From: Cheiracanthium punctorium
Lineage: Eukaryota > Arthropoda > Arachnida > Araneae > Cheiracanthiidae
Reading direction: 5' to 3'
Assembly: GCA_038373885.1 (NCBI GenBank)
Contig: JAWZYV010002522.1
Coordinates: forward strand, 186,001-250,000
DNA length: 64,000 bases
In this document: positions 1 through 11,900 of the stretch, piece by piece
Layout: every line of letters starts with the position of its first letter
Position numbering within the stretch: position 1 is the stretch's first letter
The notes under the pieces: model-generated
The model's database searches: none
What the model saw: only the letters and a program-made list of their open reading frames with translations
Told to the model about the DNA's origin: nothing
Translations under genes and position numbers: made by a program

Positions 1-583
1 CATATTTAATTGTAAATGGTGTGGAATGATATGTTTTAAATGGAATATAAGCAGCTATTCTTTCTTTGTCAGGACTGAAAACACTATTTAGAAGGCCCCA
101 GAAATAATATAAATTTTATCATGACATTTAAAAGTTATGCTTATGGATATCTTTCTAGTTTTTCTCCTTTTCTTGCATAAGAACAGTTGTGGTTTCAACC
201 GTATTTCTAAATTGGCTTGTTATATTAGGCTGGCCAAAATGTCTTAGCTGTGTTTCATATGTCAATGCTTCGCCTGTCCAAAACTACTAACAATAATAAT
301 AATACAAAATTTGGCACGTATGCAAGTTTTATCATTTATGCTAGATTAGACAGCATATTCCATAATATGTGATCTATGGGAAGTAGGGAGCTGAAATGTT
401 CTTTTAACATATCCTAATTGATCTCCATAGATAGATAGCCACAAAATAAAATTGGTTGTTGTGAAATACGACACTCACGAATACTAAAAATCAATTTCAG
501 GACAGTTTAAAATTTATCCTCCGAGGGGGATAATTGGTGAAAAGAGGAAAGGTGGCTATCTTTCATAGAAGGATAAAAAAATA
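1..583. other. AT-rich non-coding flank or intron
   Basis: I recognise no gene or repeat here. If the septin gene starts before the window, this is part of the intron upstream of its first visible exon. Confidence 0.4.
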
Positions 584-2026
584 CAGTGGACTCCGCTTAA
601 TGTGATCGCGGTTAATGTTATCAATTGCTTATTGTTATCGAAATCACTTGGTCCCGATTTTCTCTATTCATTTGTATGTTAAAATTATCGCTTTATGTGA
701 TCATTACATCGGTTAATGTTATCAGTTTTCGAACCTCATTTTAACTGGCAAAAAAATATTCACAATGTATTCAGAAGGAACCCATTCTTTTCTTTCCCTT
801 TGCTGTTGTTTGAATTTTCCAGAATTCTCCCTCTTCCACCTAGGGAAATGGGGAAAGAACAAAGGAGTGAGGAATTACACTTTCCGGGAATTCCCTCCCC
901 CCTCCACGCACATCCTGCTGGTGGTCAGTGGTTGTCAGATAACCGTTTTCTGGCCCGTTTTGTAATCGAAAAATTTATGGCTTTTCTTATGACCAGTCGG
1001 AATGAGCCGACAATGGTGACCCATAAAACCACACCCCTCACATGATAGATAGACGGAACGGGGGCCTTTTTCCTGAGAACGTTTCCTTCAATTCATTGTT
1101 TACCCCTAGAGTTCCCCTCAATCTTCAGCGCATGTGAACTGGACATTATCGGAACTCAGAAGGAGCGTATTCACATTTTATGCCTTGCTCCCTTACATGC
1201 AGCTTGTCGATATGGAAGCCAGAAAGCGAAATGATTTAACGTTAAAACAAAAGATCGAAATTTTAAATCGTTATGACAGGTTACCAAAAATGAGTCAGCG
1301 CAATGCTGCAGTGCAGTTAAGCATTTCTCAGCCTTTATTGTGTAAAGTTTTGAAAAATCGTCATAAACTTACTAGAAGAGATAAACAAAATAAAAATACG
1401 GAGTGTAAACGTAATAGCGCTGGTAAAGATGAGCAAGTTGAAAAGGATCTAAGACTTTGGTTTGAAAATGTTCGCAAACGTGATGCTCCAGTGAACGGAC
1501 CCCTTATGCAACAAAAAGCAGAAAGTTTAGCTGCTCAAATGGGAAAAAAAGATTTTGTTGCAACAAATGGTTGGTTTTAGCGATGGAAGACACGCGAAGA
1601 TATTGTTTACAAGAGAATTCATGGCGAACAAAAAGATGCCGATAAGCCAGCAGCGGAAAATTGACATGCGATTGAAATGAGACATGCATTAAAAGTGTTG
1701 AAACGTGGAGTTCAACACCGCTCCGATGACTTTAAAAAACATTATGAATACGAACAATTTATTAATAACCTAAGAAAAATTGTAGACAAAGAACCATTGA
1801 TTATTTTTTTTAATTATCTATACAATTCTTGTGTTTTTAAAGGATAATATACAGTACATAAATATAAGGTGAGATTTCCATTTTATTTTGAAATTTAGTA
1901 CGTGTAAATTAGAGTGAGGGGGAGGGGTAAATTTATCTAATTTTGCATATCGTTTATTGTTATCAATCGGTTATTGTTATCAAAATCACGGTGTCCCAAA
2001 CTGATCACATTAAGCGGAGTCCACTG
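584..2026 (+). mobile_element. Pogo/Tigger-like DNA transposon, internally deleted
   Basis: The left end CAGTGGACTCCGCTTAATG is matched by its reverse complement at the right end (about 2003-2026). The element is flanked by TA at 582-583 and 2027-2028, the target duplication of Tc1/mariner/pogo elements. Near each end there are further copies of a TTA(A/T)TGTTATCA motif, likely subterminal transposase-binding repeats. At 1443 bp it is shorter than full pogo/Tigger elements (usually over 2 kb) because the catalytic part of the transposase is missing. It looks like a deletion derivative moved by a relative. Confidence 0.88.
1212..1830 (+). pseudogene. Tigger-like transposase remnant (DNA-binding part)
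   Basis: This frame opens at 1212 with MEARKRNDLTLKQKIEIL. The first part resembles the CENP-B/Psq-type helix-turn-helix of pogo/Tigger transposases, and a second block (DLRLWFENVRKRDAPVNGPL) resembles the CENP-B HTH that follows it. A TAG at 1578-1580 interrupts the frame. The same frame continues with RWKTREDIVYKRIHG, a second stop, and a short C-terminal tail (HYEYEQFINNLRK). The DDE catalytic core between the DNA-binding region and this tail is absent, so the product could not transpose. It lies inside the inverted repeats of the surrounding element and belongs to it. Confidence 0.8.
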
Positions 2027-2447
2027 TATTACCTGTGTAATTCTTACTTTAAAATGTATCAAATATGAATATGTTTAGACAGCTTGTTGTAGTTAAAATT
2101 AAAACAAATTTTCAACAATTTTTTATCTAAAAAAATGCAGTTACATTTTGGCCAACCTTATGTATTTAAAAAAAATTTTAACTTACAATCTAAGCATTTA
2201 GATGTTTGTTAGTTTAGGCGACATTAGTTAGTATCTAATAAGCTATGTTATGGATATGTTTATAAGGCTCAAACTTAATGGTGGTCTGCTGGTTTGAAAC
2301 CACAAAAAATAAAAATTGAAGTATATTGTTCATGTAATTTCATTTTATTTTCCAAATTTTTTAAACATCATATATATGGACCAGTGATACAGGTTATGGA
2401 CTAGAGAAATAATGAAGTCACTGTTCCTTTAGACCAGGACTAAATAT

Positions 2448-4291
2448 CAGGGTGTTTACAGAACCGGGAAAACCAGGAATTGTCAGGGAATCTAGCTGTT
2501 CTGGAAAAATTAGAGAATTTTATAATTTTTGCTTTAAATTGGGGAAATTTTTGATCTTCAGTCAAAGTGCCTTTGCCTAGCCTATGGAAGGCATCCAAAG
2601 TTCCATGCCAAGGAGGTGCCTATTTGTCTGATTGTATTATTCCCCCTCTGGTTGGTCTAAAAATGGCATGCACAACAGGGTGATGAGGGGGGACAACACT
2701 TGCCCAATTGTAGTGTTGATATTTCTATTGTAAATTTAAGATATCTCAATCATATTTCTAAGCTACGCATCTAAAATAATATACCTTAAAGTTTTGAAAG
2801 TAAGCCCCCTTTTTGAAAAACAAAACATACATTTTGGGTAGGGGGCTTAGAATTGAGATTTAAAAAAAAAAAAAAACTATTATGAAAAAAGTTGTTTGTA
2901 TTAATTGGACGGAGTATCAACAGCCCCCTTTTAATATGTCAGAGAACCAATGATTTCACTGAGGCCCTGCACTCTGGTCAAAGATATTGATTTTGTTCAA
3001 AAATTACCCCCTCTTTCAATCAGCTACAATTTCCAGCAAAGCAGATATAACATTTACAAGCATATATGTTTAATGAAATAGTTTATTTTTCAAAGGTGAA
3101 GATTCCGACAAAATGGAAGACAGTGAGGGCTTCACTCCAGGCAAAATAAACATTTCTGTTCAGCAAGTAGCTGAAGTTGATTATGTAATATAATTGCGTA
3201 TCCGATAATTGCTTTAAACATTGAATGCTCTGCAATAATTCTTGATGCTCTTTATTACTTTGACACTTATGTGGGGATATATTTTGAATTTTATATTATT
3301 TTAGTGTATTGTTAATATTTAAAGAAACATTAAAATGAATGATAAACAATTCCTGGAATATCTTTTTTTTTTTTTTTTTTTTTTTTTTTTCGCTAGCAGA
3401 TATTTCATGCGTATACCTATGATAACTACTATGAATTAGTCTGATATCTAGTTACAAGACTGAAGTGTGTCTTTTGTATGAAATTTAAATTCTACAAGAA
3501 ATACTTTTATGTGCATCAAGTATCAAAATATTCACATTTGAACAGGCTTTCATTTAATATGGGGGACTTTTTTAAACCCGTTTTGAAGTAAATTGTTAGA
3601 AATCATATTTTAACTACTAATAGAACATTTTCTTTTTAAAGCATCTTATAAAGATTATTGTAGAATGAACCACTCACATGTTGCAATTTCAATTTTGATG
3701 TGTTAATATGTATACATAGCAAAATATTTTGTTTTTCATTTTATTAGGCTAAAATGCTTACCTGTTTGAGTAACGCTTTCACCCAACTCGACAAAATCTG
3801 CAATTTTGGTTCTCTTTTGTGTGTGTGTGTGTTGCCAACTGTCAATTTTAACTCTACTATAAATTAATCACAGCATCATCAAGTGAATTCAAATCAAATT
3901 AGAATGATAAAAAGTTAACACCTCACAGTGTTTTTCTTAAAGTGTGCAATCACTGTCAGTGGGCTTACTCTCTGGTTTATAGGTTTTTGCTACTTTTTAG
4001 GTTTACCCTACTTTTATATGATTTATTTATGAATTGCCAGCATGTAAAATTCAAATTCATATTAGGATACTCACAATACTTTCTCAATAGAATAGATTTT
4101 TTTTTCTTTTAATATACATACAGATTAGAAAATATTTGCAGTCTGAAAATCATGGAAATTTTCTCTTATGATTATTAGGGAATTTTAAAAGAAATTGCTA
4201 ACAAAATCCGAGAATTTCAAAGAAAATTGCTTCTGAAATCAGGGATTTTTTTTTTTTTTTTTTTTTTTATGGGAATTTTGTAGACACCCTG
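2448..4291. mobile_element. Non-autonomous hAT-like element with 5-bp target duplication
   Basis: The left end reads CAGGGTGTTTACAGAACC and the right end is ...GTAGACACCCTG, the inverted complement over about 12 bases. AATAT directly precedes the left end (2443-2447) and directly follows the right end (4292-4296). The CAGGG terminus is usual for hAT elements, and 5-6 bp duplications are known for a hAT subgroup, so that placement is an inference. No transposase is recognisable inside. The interior holds a T run of 28 (3363-3390) and a short exon-like stretch near 3093-3192. Confidence 0.72.
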
Positions 4292-4589
4292 AATATTCTA
4301 ATTTCTACCCTTGGCTTAGGTAAAATGATTTATAATTCTGGTATACTTATAATTTTTGTATATTTTAAACAAAGCTCCATGGTTTTTAATTTCATTATCT
4401 ATTTACTAAATTGCTTCTGAAATCAGGGATTTTTTTTTTTTTTTTAAATGGGAATTTTGTAGACACCCTGAATATTCTAATTTCTAACCCTGGCTTAGGT
4501 AAAATGATTTATAATTCTGGTATACTTAGCATTTTTGTATATTTTAAACAAATCTCCATGGTTTTTAATTTCATTATCTATTTACTAAT
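4227..4589 (+). repeat. 184-bp tandem duplication
   Basis: The block 4227-4410 is repeated at 4411-4589 with few changes (for example CCCTTGGC against CCCTGGC). Each copy includes the GTAGACACCCTG right end of the preceding mobile element plus flanking DNA. The duplication therefore happened after that insertion. Confidence 0.88.
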
Positions 4590-4591
4590 TT

Positions 4592-5885
4592 ATTTTTGCT
4601 TTCGGCATATTTTGAACATTGTTATTATGATGGATCATCTTTTGATTCATTATAAATTTGCTTTTAACTGGATAGTGCCTTGTTGCAGATATTGACTATT
4701 TTGCTGTAATTTCTTTACCTGCAATCTACTTTGTGTGGTACTTAAAGTCAATATACTTTCTTTCCTTTACATCCTACTTATTCTGACATTTGGAGTTTCC
4801 CCATATAGACAACTAGTCTGATGATTGTGTCTATGGAATATTTCATACAGTACTCCATATAGTATTTTTCTATTTCATACACACACTTATATATAAATAC
4901 ATATAATTTATATGCTTAACAACATAATAAATTCTCTAATTTTCGATACAATGAAACTTAGGATTGTAGTATTATATCTACTGTATTTATTCTGCGACTT
5001 TCAGTAGCAAGCTGCACCCGAAAGAACCTAGCTATTTAGAATTACCCCCCAAAAAACCTATTTTTGAAAGATTGTTTCTACTTGAGTTTTTTCCATTTTA
5101 GTTCAGTTTTTGTCTTAATGGTATCATTACTTCACATATGAACTATTTGTTAACCAATTAGTTTTTAGTGAGTAGTTGGAAAATTTTAGATATGTGCATA
5201 TAGTTGAAAGTACAACATTTTATACTACAATCAGACATGTTACTTTTCTACCTAATAGAGGAATTTTGCCTTTTCAGCATTAAATTTTATCATTTCTGGG
5301 ATGATGCAAATATGCATTAAAATTTTCGGACATGTTGTTCACACGCTTTCCAACCATCTGAAACTCGGAGAAAAATTTATTTCCTTCTTTTTAATAATAC
5401 TTTGTCACCATACTTCATCTACATTCAGTTGTCTTCTCTTAGCAGACATCATATTTCCATGGAAAACATTTTGCAGCTCTGTTTTTCAAATAAGTGTAAT
5501 AATTTTGTCTGCCTTCAAGTACTTTCAAATTAACATGTATTAATATTTCATTGATTTTCTTATGGGGGGGGGGGGAGGTCGTGAAAAGTTCAGCCTTTTT
5601 TTCTGCGAGTCTGTACCATGCCTGTGCAATACTTAATGTCAATTAGGAAAAAAGGACTGGACTTGTAAATGGGGCTTATTGTATTTGTGCTATTATAATT
5701 ACATGCTGTGGTAAGTTTTTAACAGTTTGCTTCTTTATATAACTGACAGTAAGTAGATCCACAATATCATGATATGGTTGGTATAAGAGTTATGAGGTTA
5801 GAGTAATTATAAAAAATATGAAAAGTTTGTACTAAGCATTGTAAGATATTCTCTATGTATTAATATTTATTCTTGAATGTTTCAG
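4592..5885 (+). other. Intron sequence upstream of first visible septin exon
   Basis: AT-rich sequence with a poly-G tract at about 5566-5576. I see no coding or repeat family. It ends in a normal splice acceptor (TTTCAG at 5880-5885). Confidence 0.6.
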
Positions 5886-5967
5886 ATTTGCAAGAAAAGA
5901 ATGTTAATTTAAAACTCACAGTTGTGGACACGGTTGGCTATGGGGATCAGATCAATAAAGAAGACAG
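5886..5967 (+). CDS. Sep2: Septin exon a (switch II)
   Basis: This exon encodes [20 protein letters not shown] and QINKED. Acceptor TTTCAG precedes 5886 and donor GT follows at 5968. The first two bases complete a codon from an unseen upstream exon. DTVGYG (Asp codon at 5927-5929) is the G3/switch II motif of the GTPase. The upstream P-loop exon is missing from the window. Confidence 0.94.
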
Positions 5968-8900
5968 GTGTGGTATTTTTCATAATTGTACTTTTAAGCA
6001 TACTTATTCTTTTATCTGAGTGATGTTCTGGAAGTTTTTTTTTAATTTAACTTTTTTTCTATAATTTGAAGGGGACAAACAGAAATTTCATTAAATTTTC
6101 AGTTGAAATTTATTGCAGAATGTTTAATCTTTAAAATCATTACATATATTATATCCATGTCCTGTTTTGTTTTCAGTATTTTACAAAGCAACAGGCTAGT
6201 CCTGTTAAACCTTGGACTCCTTTATCTACCAAATTAAGAATTGCCAAGAATATCAATTTTAAAGCGCTTGTTTTTCTTGGTTTTAGTTAGATAATGAATG
6301 ATCAATATGAATAGTGTAATATAAAAGAAAATTAGAAAAAAAAATTAATGAGCACTAGCTATACATATTATGAAGACTTTCATAAACAAATAGCCCATTG
6401 CATACCAGACTGTGTTTTCTAGTGCACATGTAGATCCTGGGTTTCTGGGATGGTACTGACCTTAACTCTTTTACCAAAAACTGGGCTACATCTGTTAACT
6501 ATAATAGCATGCGATGAAAATCTTACAAATTATACTAAAAACTACACAAAATGTATAAATGACTACACGAAAAAAAAGTTACTCTCCAGAAGCTCTTCAC
6601 AAGCTTGTGGACAATGTCCTAGAAGTTTTCAGAAGAAAGTGGAATAGAGATGTTTGGGTTTGCTACAATGTTGAGAAATAAAACAAAAATCACAATACAC
6701 TTTTGTAACGCATGTGGAAAAGTTTTTTGCATCAAACAAACATTTAGAGCAATTTCAAAGATTTGTAATTTTAATTCTAATTTTCCTATTTTTTCAAATT
6801 TTTGTGACCTAGAAATTTTGTAACTTAACTTTTGTAATTCTATACAATCCCAATAAAAGAAAATCTACCTTATAATGCTTCCTGTACTGAATACAGTGGT
6901 TGTACACCTCAATATGCCATATATCCACATGAGGTTACAGTGAGATTTTGCCCTATACATAGTATGTATCCACAAATGGTTACATACTATAGTGGTATTG
7001 TTTTGTTTTATTTTATTTTTATGGGTTTTGTAAGTATCAACAGTAGATAAAGGGTTAAGTTAGCTCAATGACAGCTTAAGAAGGTTTTTTTTGTTAAAAA
7101 AAAAAAAAAAAAGGTTAAAAAAAAAAAAAAGTCACCTATTGCCAAAAATGTATCTCTTTCATTTGATGCTTTCAAAGGTATCCAGAGAGTCAAGCAGGGT
7201 TGTCCTATTTCATCCGGGGTGGAAAAAAACCCTGGAAAAATCCCAGGGTAAAAAAACATCCCAGACAAAATATCATTTTGTCCATTTTGTCTACTTTTAC
7301 TCAGTTTTAATTTGTAAACTAGAAACACTTAGTGATTAAATATTTTGGTTATTTTTATTAATTTTTAAGCAAAACTACAGAGACTATTATTTCTCTCCCT
7401 CTATATACATACATACTTATAGTTTATGAAAACACTTGCAAAGATATTAACAGATTCTTGGCTTGCAATTTTGATTTTTCTGTTTCGATATTTTTTACTG
7501 TAAATGATGCTATTAAAGGGTGTCTTGTACATTCAGCCTGAAAATACGATGAGGATGGAGTAGGGTTGAAGCTTGTTAAACTAGATACAGCTGATATGCT
7601 TTCATCAGAATCTTGTTCACACTTTCGTCTTTCGGGATATTTTTCAAAATGGTTTAATATTCTATGTGCTTTAGTACTAATGCTACTCGAGCAGTGGTGC
7701 GCAAACTATTTTCATCTGCGACCCCCTAATTTGTGTAAAATTTTGTTGAAACCCCCTATTTTGAGTATAATTTTGTCGCGACCCCTGGATAGACAGTATA
7801 CATTTTCTTTAATTGAAAACGGAGTTACATTGAAATTCTTTCTGGGAGTTGCTCTTACAGGGTGTTTTTAAAAGAGTGTTGTGACATCATCGATTGAAAT
7901 AACGCGTTTTTAAAATAGCGCACCAAACATATAAACCACCATAAAAATGTTATAAAAGTTGTAATATCATAAAAATCAGTTAATGAATCAACACATAATT
8001 TTAGTAAACAATATTTTATATATGCATATGGATATAAATATTTTTTAATGAAAAATACTTTTAAAAAACTTTACATCATAAAAAGTCAATGTGAAATATG
8101 TGCTTGCAAAGAGCTCATGATTGTTTCTATGTTCAGATCTGTATTGGAAATCGCAACTCGAAGTCATCCTCTGGATCCAATCAAGATCGATGTTTTGTTT
8201 TAATGGAAAATAATTTTGAAGATCACTATGCATGATGAATTTGTAGATCACTATCCATGATAACGTGGTTTTGAAGCCCCGTGATAGCGATCGTGAATAT
8301 CGCGCTCGTAAAATAATTGTCAGTTTCTTCTCTTGTATTATTTCAGTTCTTTGAAATGAATAATTGCAGGTTTTCCATAAATTTGAATCTCTTTGAATTT
8401 GGCGACCCCGGTTTGCGCACCGCTGTACTAGAGCACTCTACAGCACATTCTAACAATTTTAGCATTTGTCGTTAATTCTTCAGAAAATTTTCTTATTGGA
8501 TCTTTTTTTCTACCACATTTGTATAGAATTGTATTTGCTTTTTTTTCTTTTTTTTTTGTGTGTGTGGGAGGGGGGGGGGAATGAATCCAACACTTTAAGT
8601 ATACTAAAACAGGATTCATACACTCCTTAGAATTCATTTTACAAAATTTAGGGCCCTTAAAACTCCTTAAATTTATGTGGGACTCCTTAGAAACTCCTTA
8701 ATTTTGCATTTACCGTAACAACCATGATTAATGAAGTGTGCAGCCTCTGCAACCTTCCGGATATTGGTGACCATGACCTGGTGATGGAACAAGAATTTAT
8801 ATTTCTTTAACTAATTTAGAGTTTGTTACTTATAGAAAACTGTGTAACAACAGAATAAAAATGATGCGAATTTTAATTTTAGTCTTTCATTTTAAGATTT

Positions 8901-11900
8901 TTTGGGGACATTCCTTCAAAAAACTATATATTTTCATATTCAGTTTGGATTAAAATTTTTGTTAAAACATATTTGTAATGTTCTATGATAGTTTTGTACT
9001 AAGACTCCTGCTAACCTAAGATTGCATTGGTAGTCCAGAAAAAAGTGGACTCCTTAAAAAAAAATTTGGGGGTCCTTAAATACTCCTTAAATTTCTTTTT
9101 GAAAAATGAGTATGAACTCTTTAAAACATCTGACTCTATCACTAATGAAACCCACTAGGACTTAGAAAAGAACATAATTTTTTTCTACATTTAACTATAC
9201 TAAATGAAGCATCTGACTGCACTGTATATGCAGCTCAGTATGACTAAAAAAAAGAGGAGAGAAGTTAAAGTTCACTTTTAAGTTTTGGTTCAGATTTTTT
9301 AGTTATTGTGCCTGTTTTAAATTTTGGTTTATGTTCTCATTCAGTCTTTGAGAAAAACTTACTTTGAATGAAGATGAATTAAAGTAAATTTCAAGTTAAT
9401 TTTTCTTTTTTTAGTTTTGATTCAGAATTTTAGTATTTATTCCAGTTTTTTATTGTGATTCAGTATTGAAGCAGAACTGATTTTAGTATGCATCTAAATA
9501 CTGGTTTTTAACTGAAGATTAAATGAAGGAATTTTTCATCTTCAATAAAAGTTTTAGAAAATTAATCAATTTATAAGCACAATTGTGAAAGTTTAATATT
9601 TTCTCAGTATTATATTTTTATATGGTATATAGAAATTAGTCTATTGAAACAAAAATAAAATTTTTTTATTTTATATTTTCATTAAAAATGCTTAAGTTTA
9701 TGCTATATCATAAAAGAAAACCTTTTTCATGTACAATGTAATTAAATTATTTGATTGCTAATTTATTTTATTTTGTTAAGTTAAATTTTCCAGCAAAGTA
9801 TTCCTTAAAATTAATTGATTTACTGTGGAGTTTATCTTTCCTTTGTGAATTTATTGGGTTATATATGATTTATATGTGATGACTTTTAATGAATAATTAT
9901 ATTCTTATTTTTATTAAAATGTTATATTAATATTTTTGTTAAAATGTAAGAACAGTTTTATTTGCATGATTACAAAAAAAAATGCATCATAACAATACTC
10001 TTAATTCAATTATTTTTATTTTGTCCAATTTCATCCAGCGTCCTGGACTTTTTGCAAAAAAGTAGACAAAATACCAACCCTGGTGCTTGTATTATGTAAT
10101 GTTTTTGCATTTATGTAATGTAAAACATCTTATAAACTCAAAGTATTCAATTAAAAATGCATAATTATTGTAAACATTTGCTAATACCTTTTTCTGAACT
10201 GTTGAGTGTTATCTGGATGTTAAATTTTAGTTTGTTTGCATGTAGGAAAAAAGTTTTATTTTATAGCTTGTTTCTGTATATTTTAAGTATGACAGTAAAA
10301 CCTGCCTTAAATTAAATCACAAGTAACCAAAACAATTTTCAGGTAAAGCCATACCTTCCAACTTTTATGGATTATCCATAAAATATACAGATTTTGGCAT
10401 TAATTTACTGATGTACGGATATGACAAGTAATTTTATGGATTGCTTGGCGCTTTTCGAAGTTCTCAATTTCTAACAATTCAGTCTTTCCCATCCCTCTTG
10501 AGAATATATATTTTCCCTTCACCACTCCTTTATTTAAATCTCCAATGCCGTAAGAGTAAAAATTGATTCCTAGTTTTAATTTTAAATTATTTTCTTAAAC
10601 CTCTCTCAAGGAAACCAATAAAGAAAAAGCACTTCATTGAATAGGGCAGGTTGATTTTCAATTTGATCTTTTCCATCTCTCTTGTGAGTAAATATTTTTC
10701 CTTTAGTACTCTTTCATTTAAAGCTCCAATGCCATAAGGATAAAAACTGATTCCTATTTTAAATTTAATTTTTTAACCTCACCCCCCCTCCTTAATTAAA
10801 CCAGGTAAGAAAAAAAAACGCTAAGTAGAGCAGGCTCAGTTATGAATGAAAATGATTTAATAAAAATAAAAAAAATATTTTGACCAGAAACAAACTTAGT
10901 GTAATAAGTAGCAACAAGAGCACAAGTTATTAGTACCAAAAGAATAAAATAACTTAGTTTTACTGCTGGGAGGTAAAAATTTACTGAAATGAGGACATAA
11001 TTTTACTGATGTTAATTTTCTTAGGGTGGCGGGTATGTAAAGCCTACTATTCATTGAATAAAAGTGTATTTTTAACCATAGAATAAGATGAGACCAAAAA
11101 ATATTTCTCTTAGCAAGATTCTGCTTCATAAATGATTTATTTAATACAGGTTTTACTTGATGAAGGTTTTATGAAAACATTTTATGGTGTCTTTCAAACA
11201 TTGGCTATTTAACTATGAGCATCCTGTATATATGTGTATAATTAATAAGTACACAAATTTTTATTTACTTCTTAGTTTTAAAGCCATAGTGGATTACATA
11301 GATTCTCAATTTGAGATGTTTCTTCAGGAAGAGTTAAAAATAAAGCGATCACTAGTCACATATCATGATACAAGAATTCATGCTTGTTTGTATTTCATTA
11401 GTCCAACTGGTCATGGGTATGTTTGCTAAAATTATGCTTTCATCAAGTTTATTTTTGTAGTGTTTGATTGTAATCTTGAAATGATTATAGTATTTAGTAC
11501 GATCTTAGAAATAAATATGTAACTTTTGGTAAATCAGAGAACTGCTCATTCTTAAATAGATTTAAAAAATGAATTCTCTAATTAGAGGAAACCTCTTAAA
11601 AAGAAGTGTCAAAAATAAATAATAAGCAGTAAATAATGTATTTTTAGCATTTAAGGCTGAAAATTAGTGGTCGTTAGTCATATTTTGCTACTGTAAATTT
11701 TGTTTTGATGACCTAGATTTTAAAACCAGTTGTCATTTTTGGTTCTCACTTATTTCTCGGTATCGCATCATCGCTCACAATTCCACGAAGTTGCCGAATG
11801 TATCCTCCAAGCCAGAGAAACGATAAACAATTTAACATACTTATGCCTACACAAGTACCAAGCATATGGACAAAACTGCAGCAAAATTAACAATAGTATT

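Larger units (their letters stand above)
7195..10082. mobile_element. Probable composite terminal-repeat element, nested insertions
   Basis: The left end CAGGGTTGTCCTATTTCATC and the right end (reverse complement CAGGGTTGGTATTTTGTCTA) share CAGGGTTG. Beyond it, blocks such as ATTTTGTCTACTTTT and CATCC(A/G) recur near both ends. No target duplication was found (flanks GAGTCAAG and GTGCTTGT), so the boundaries are tentative. A hAT-like element (7692-8425) and a block of ACTCCTTAA repeats lie inside. Confidence 0.4.

Noticed and set aside
716..1045. 109-codon + strand open frame
   Set aside because: It sits in the left part of the pogo-like element before the transposase start and shows no family motif.
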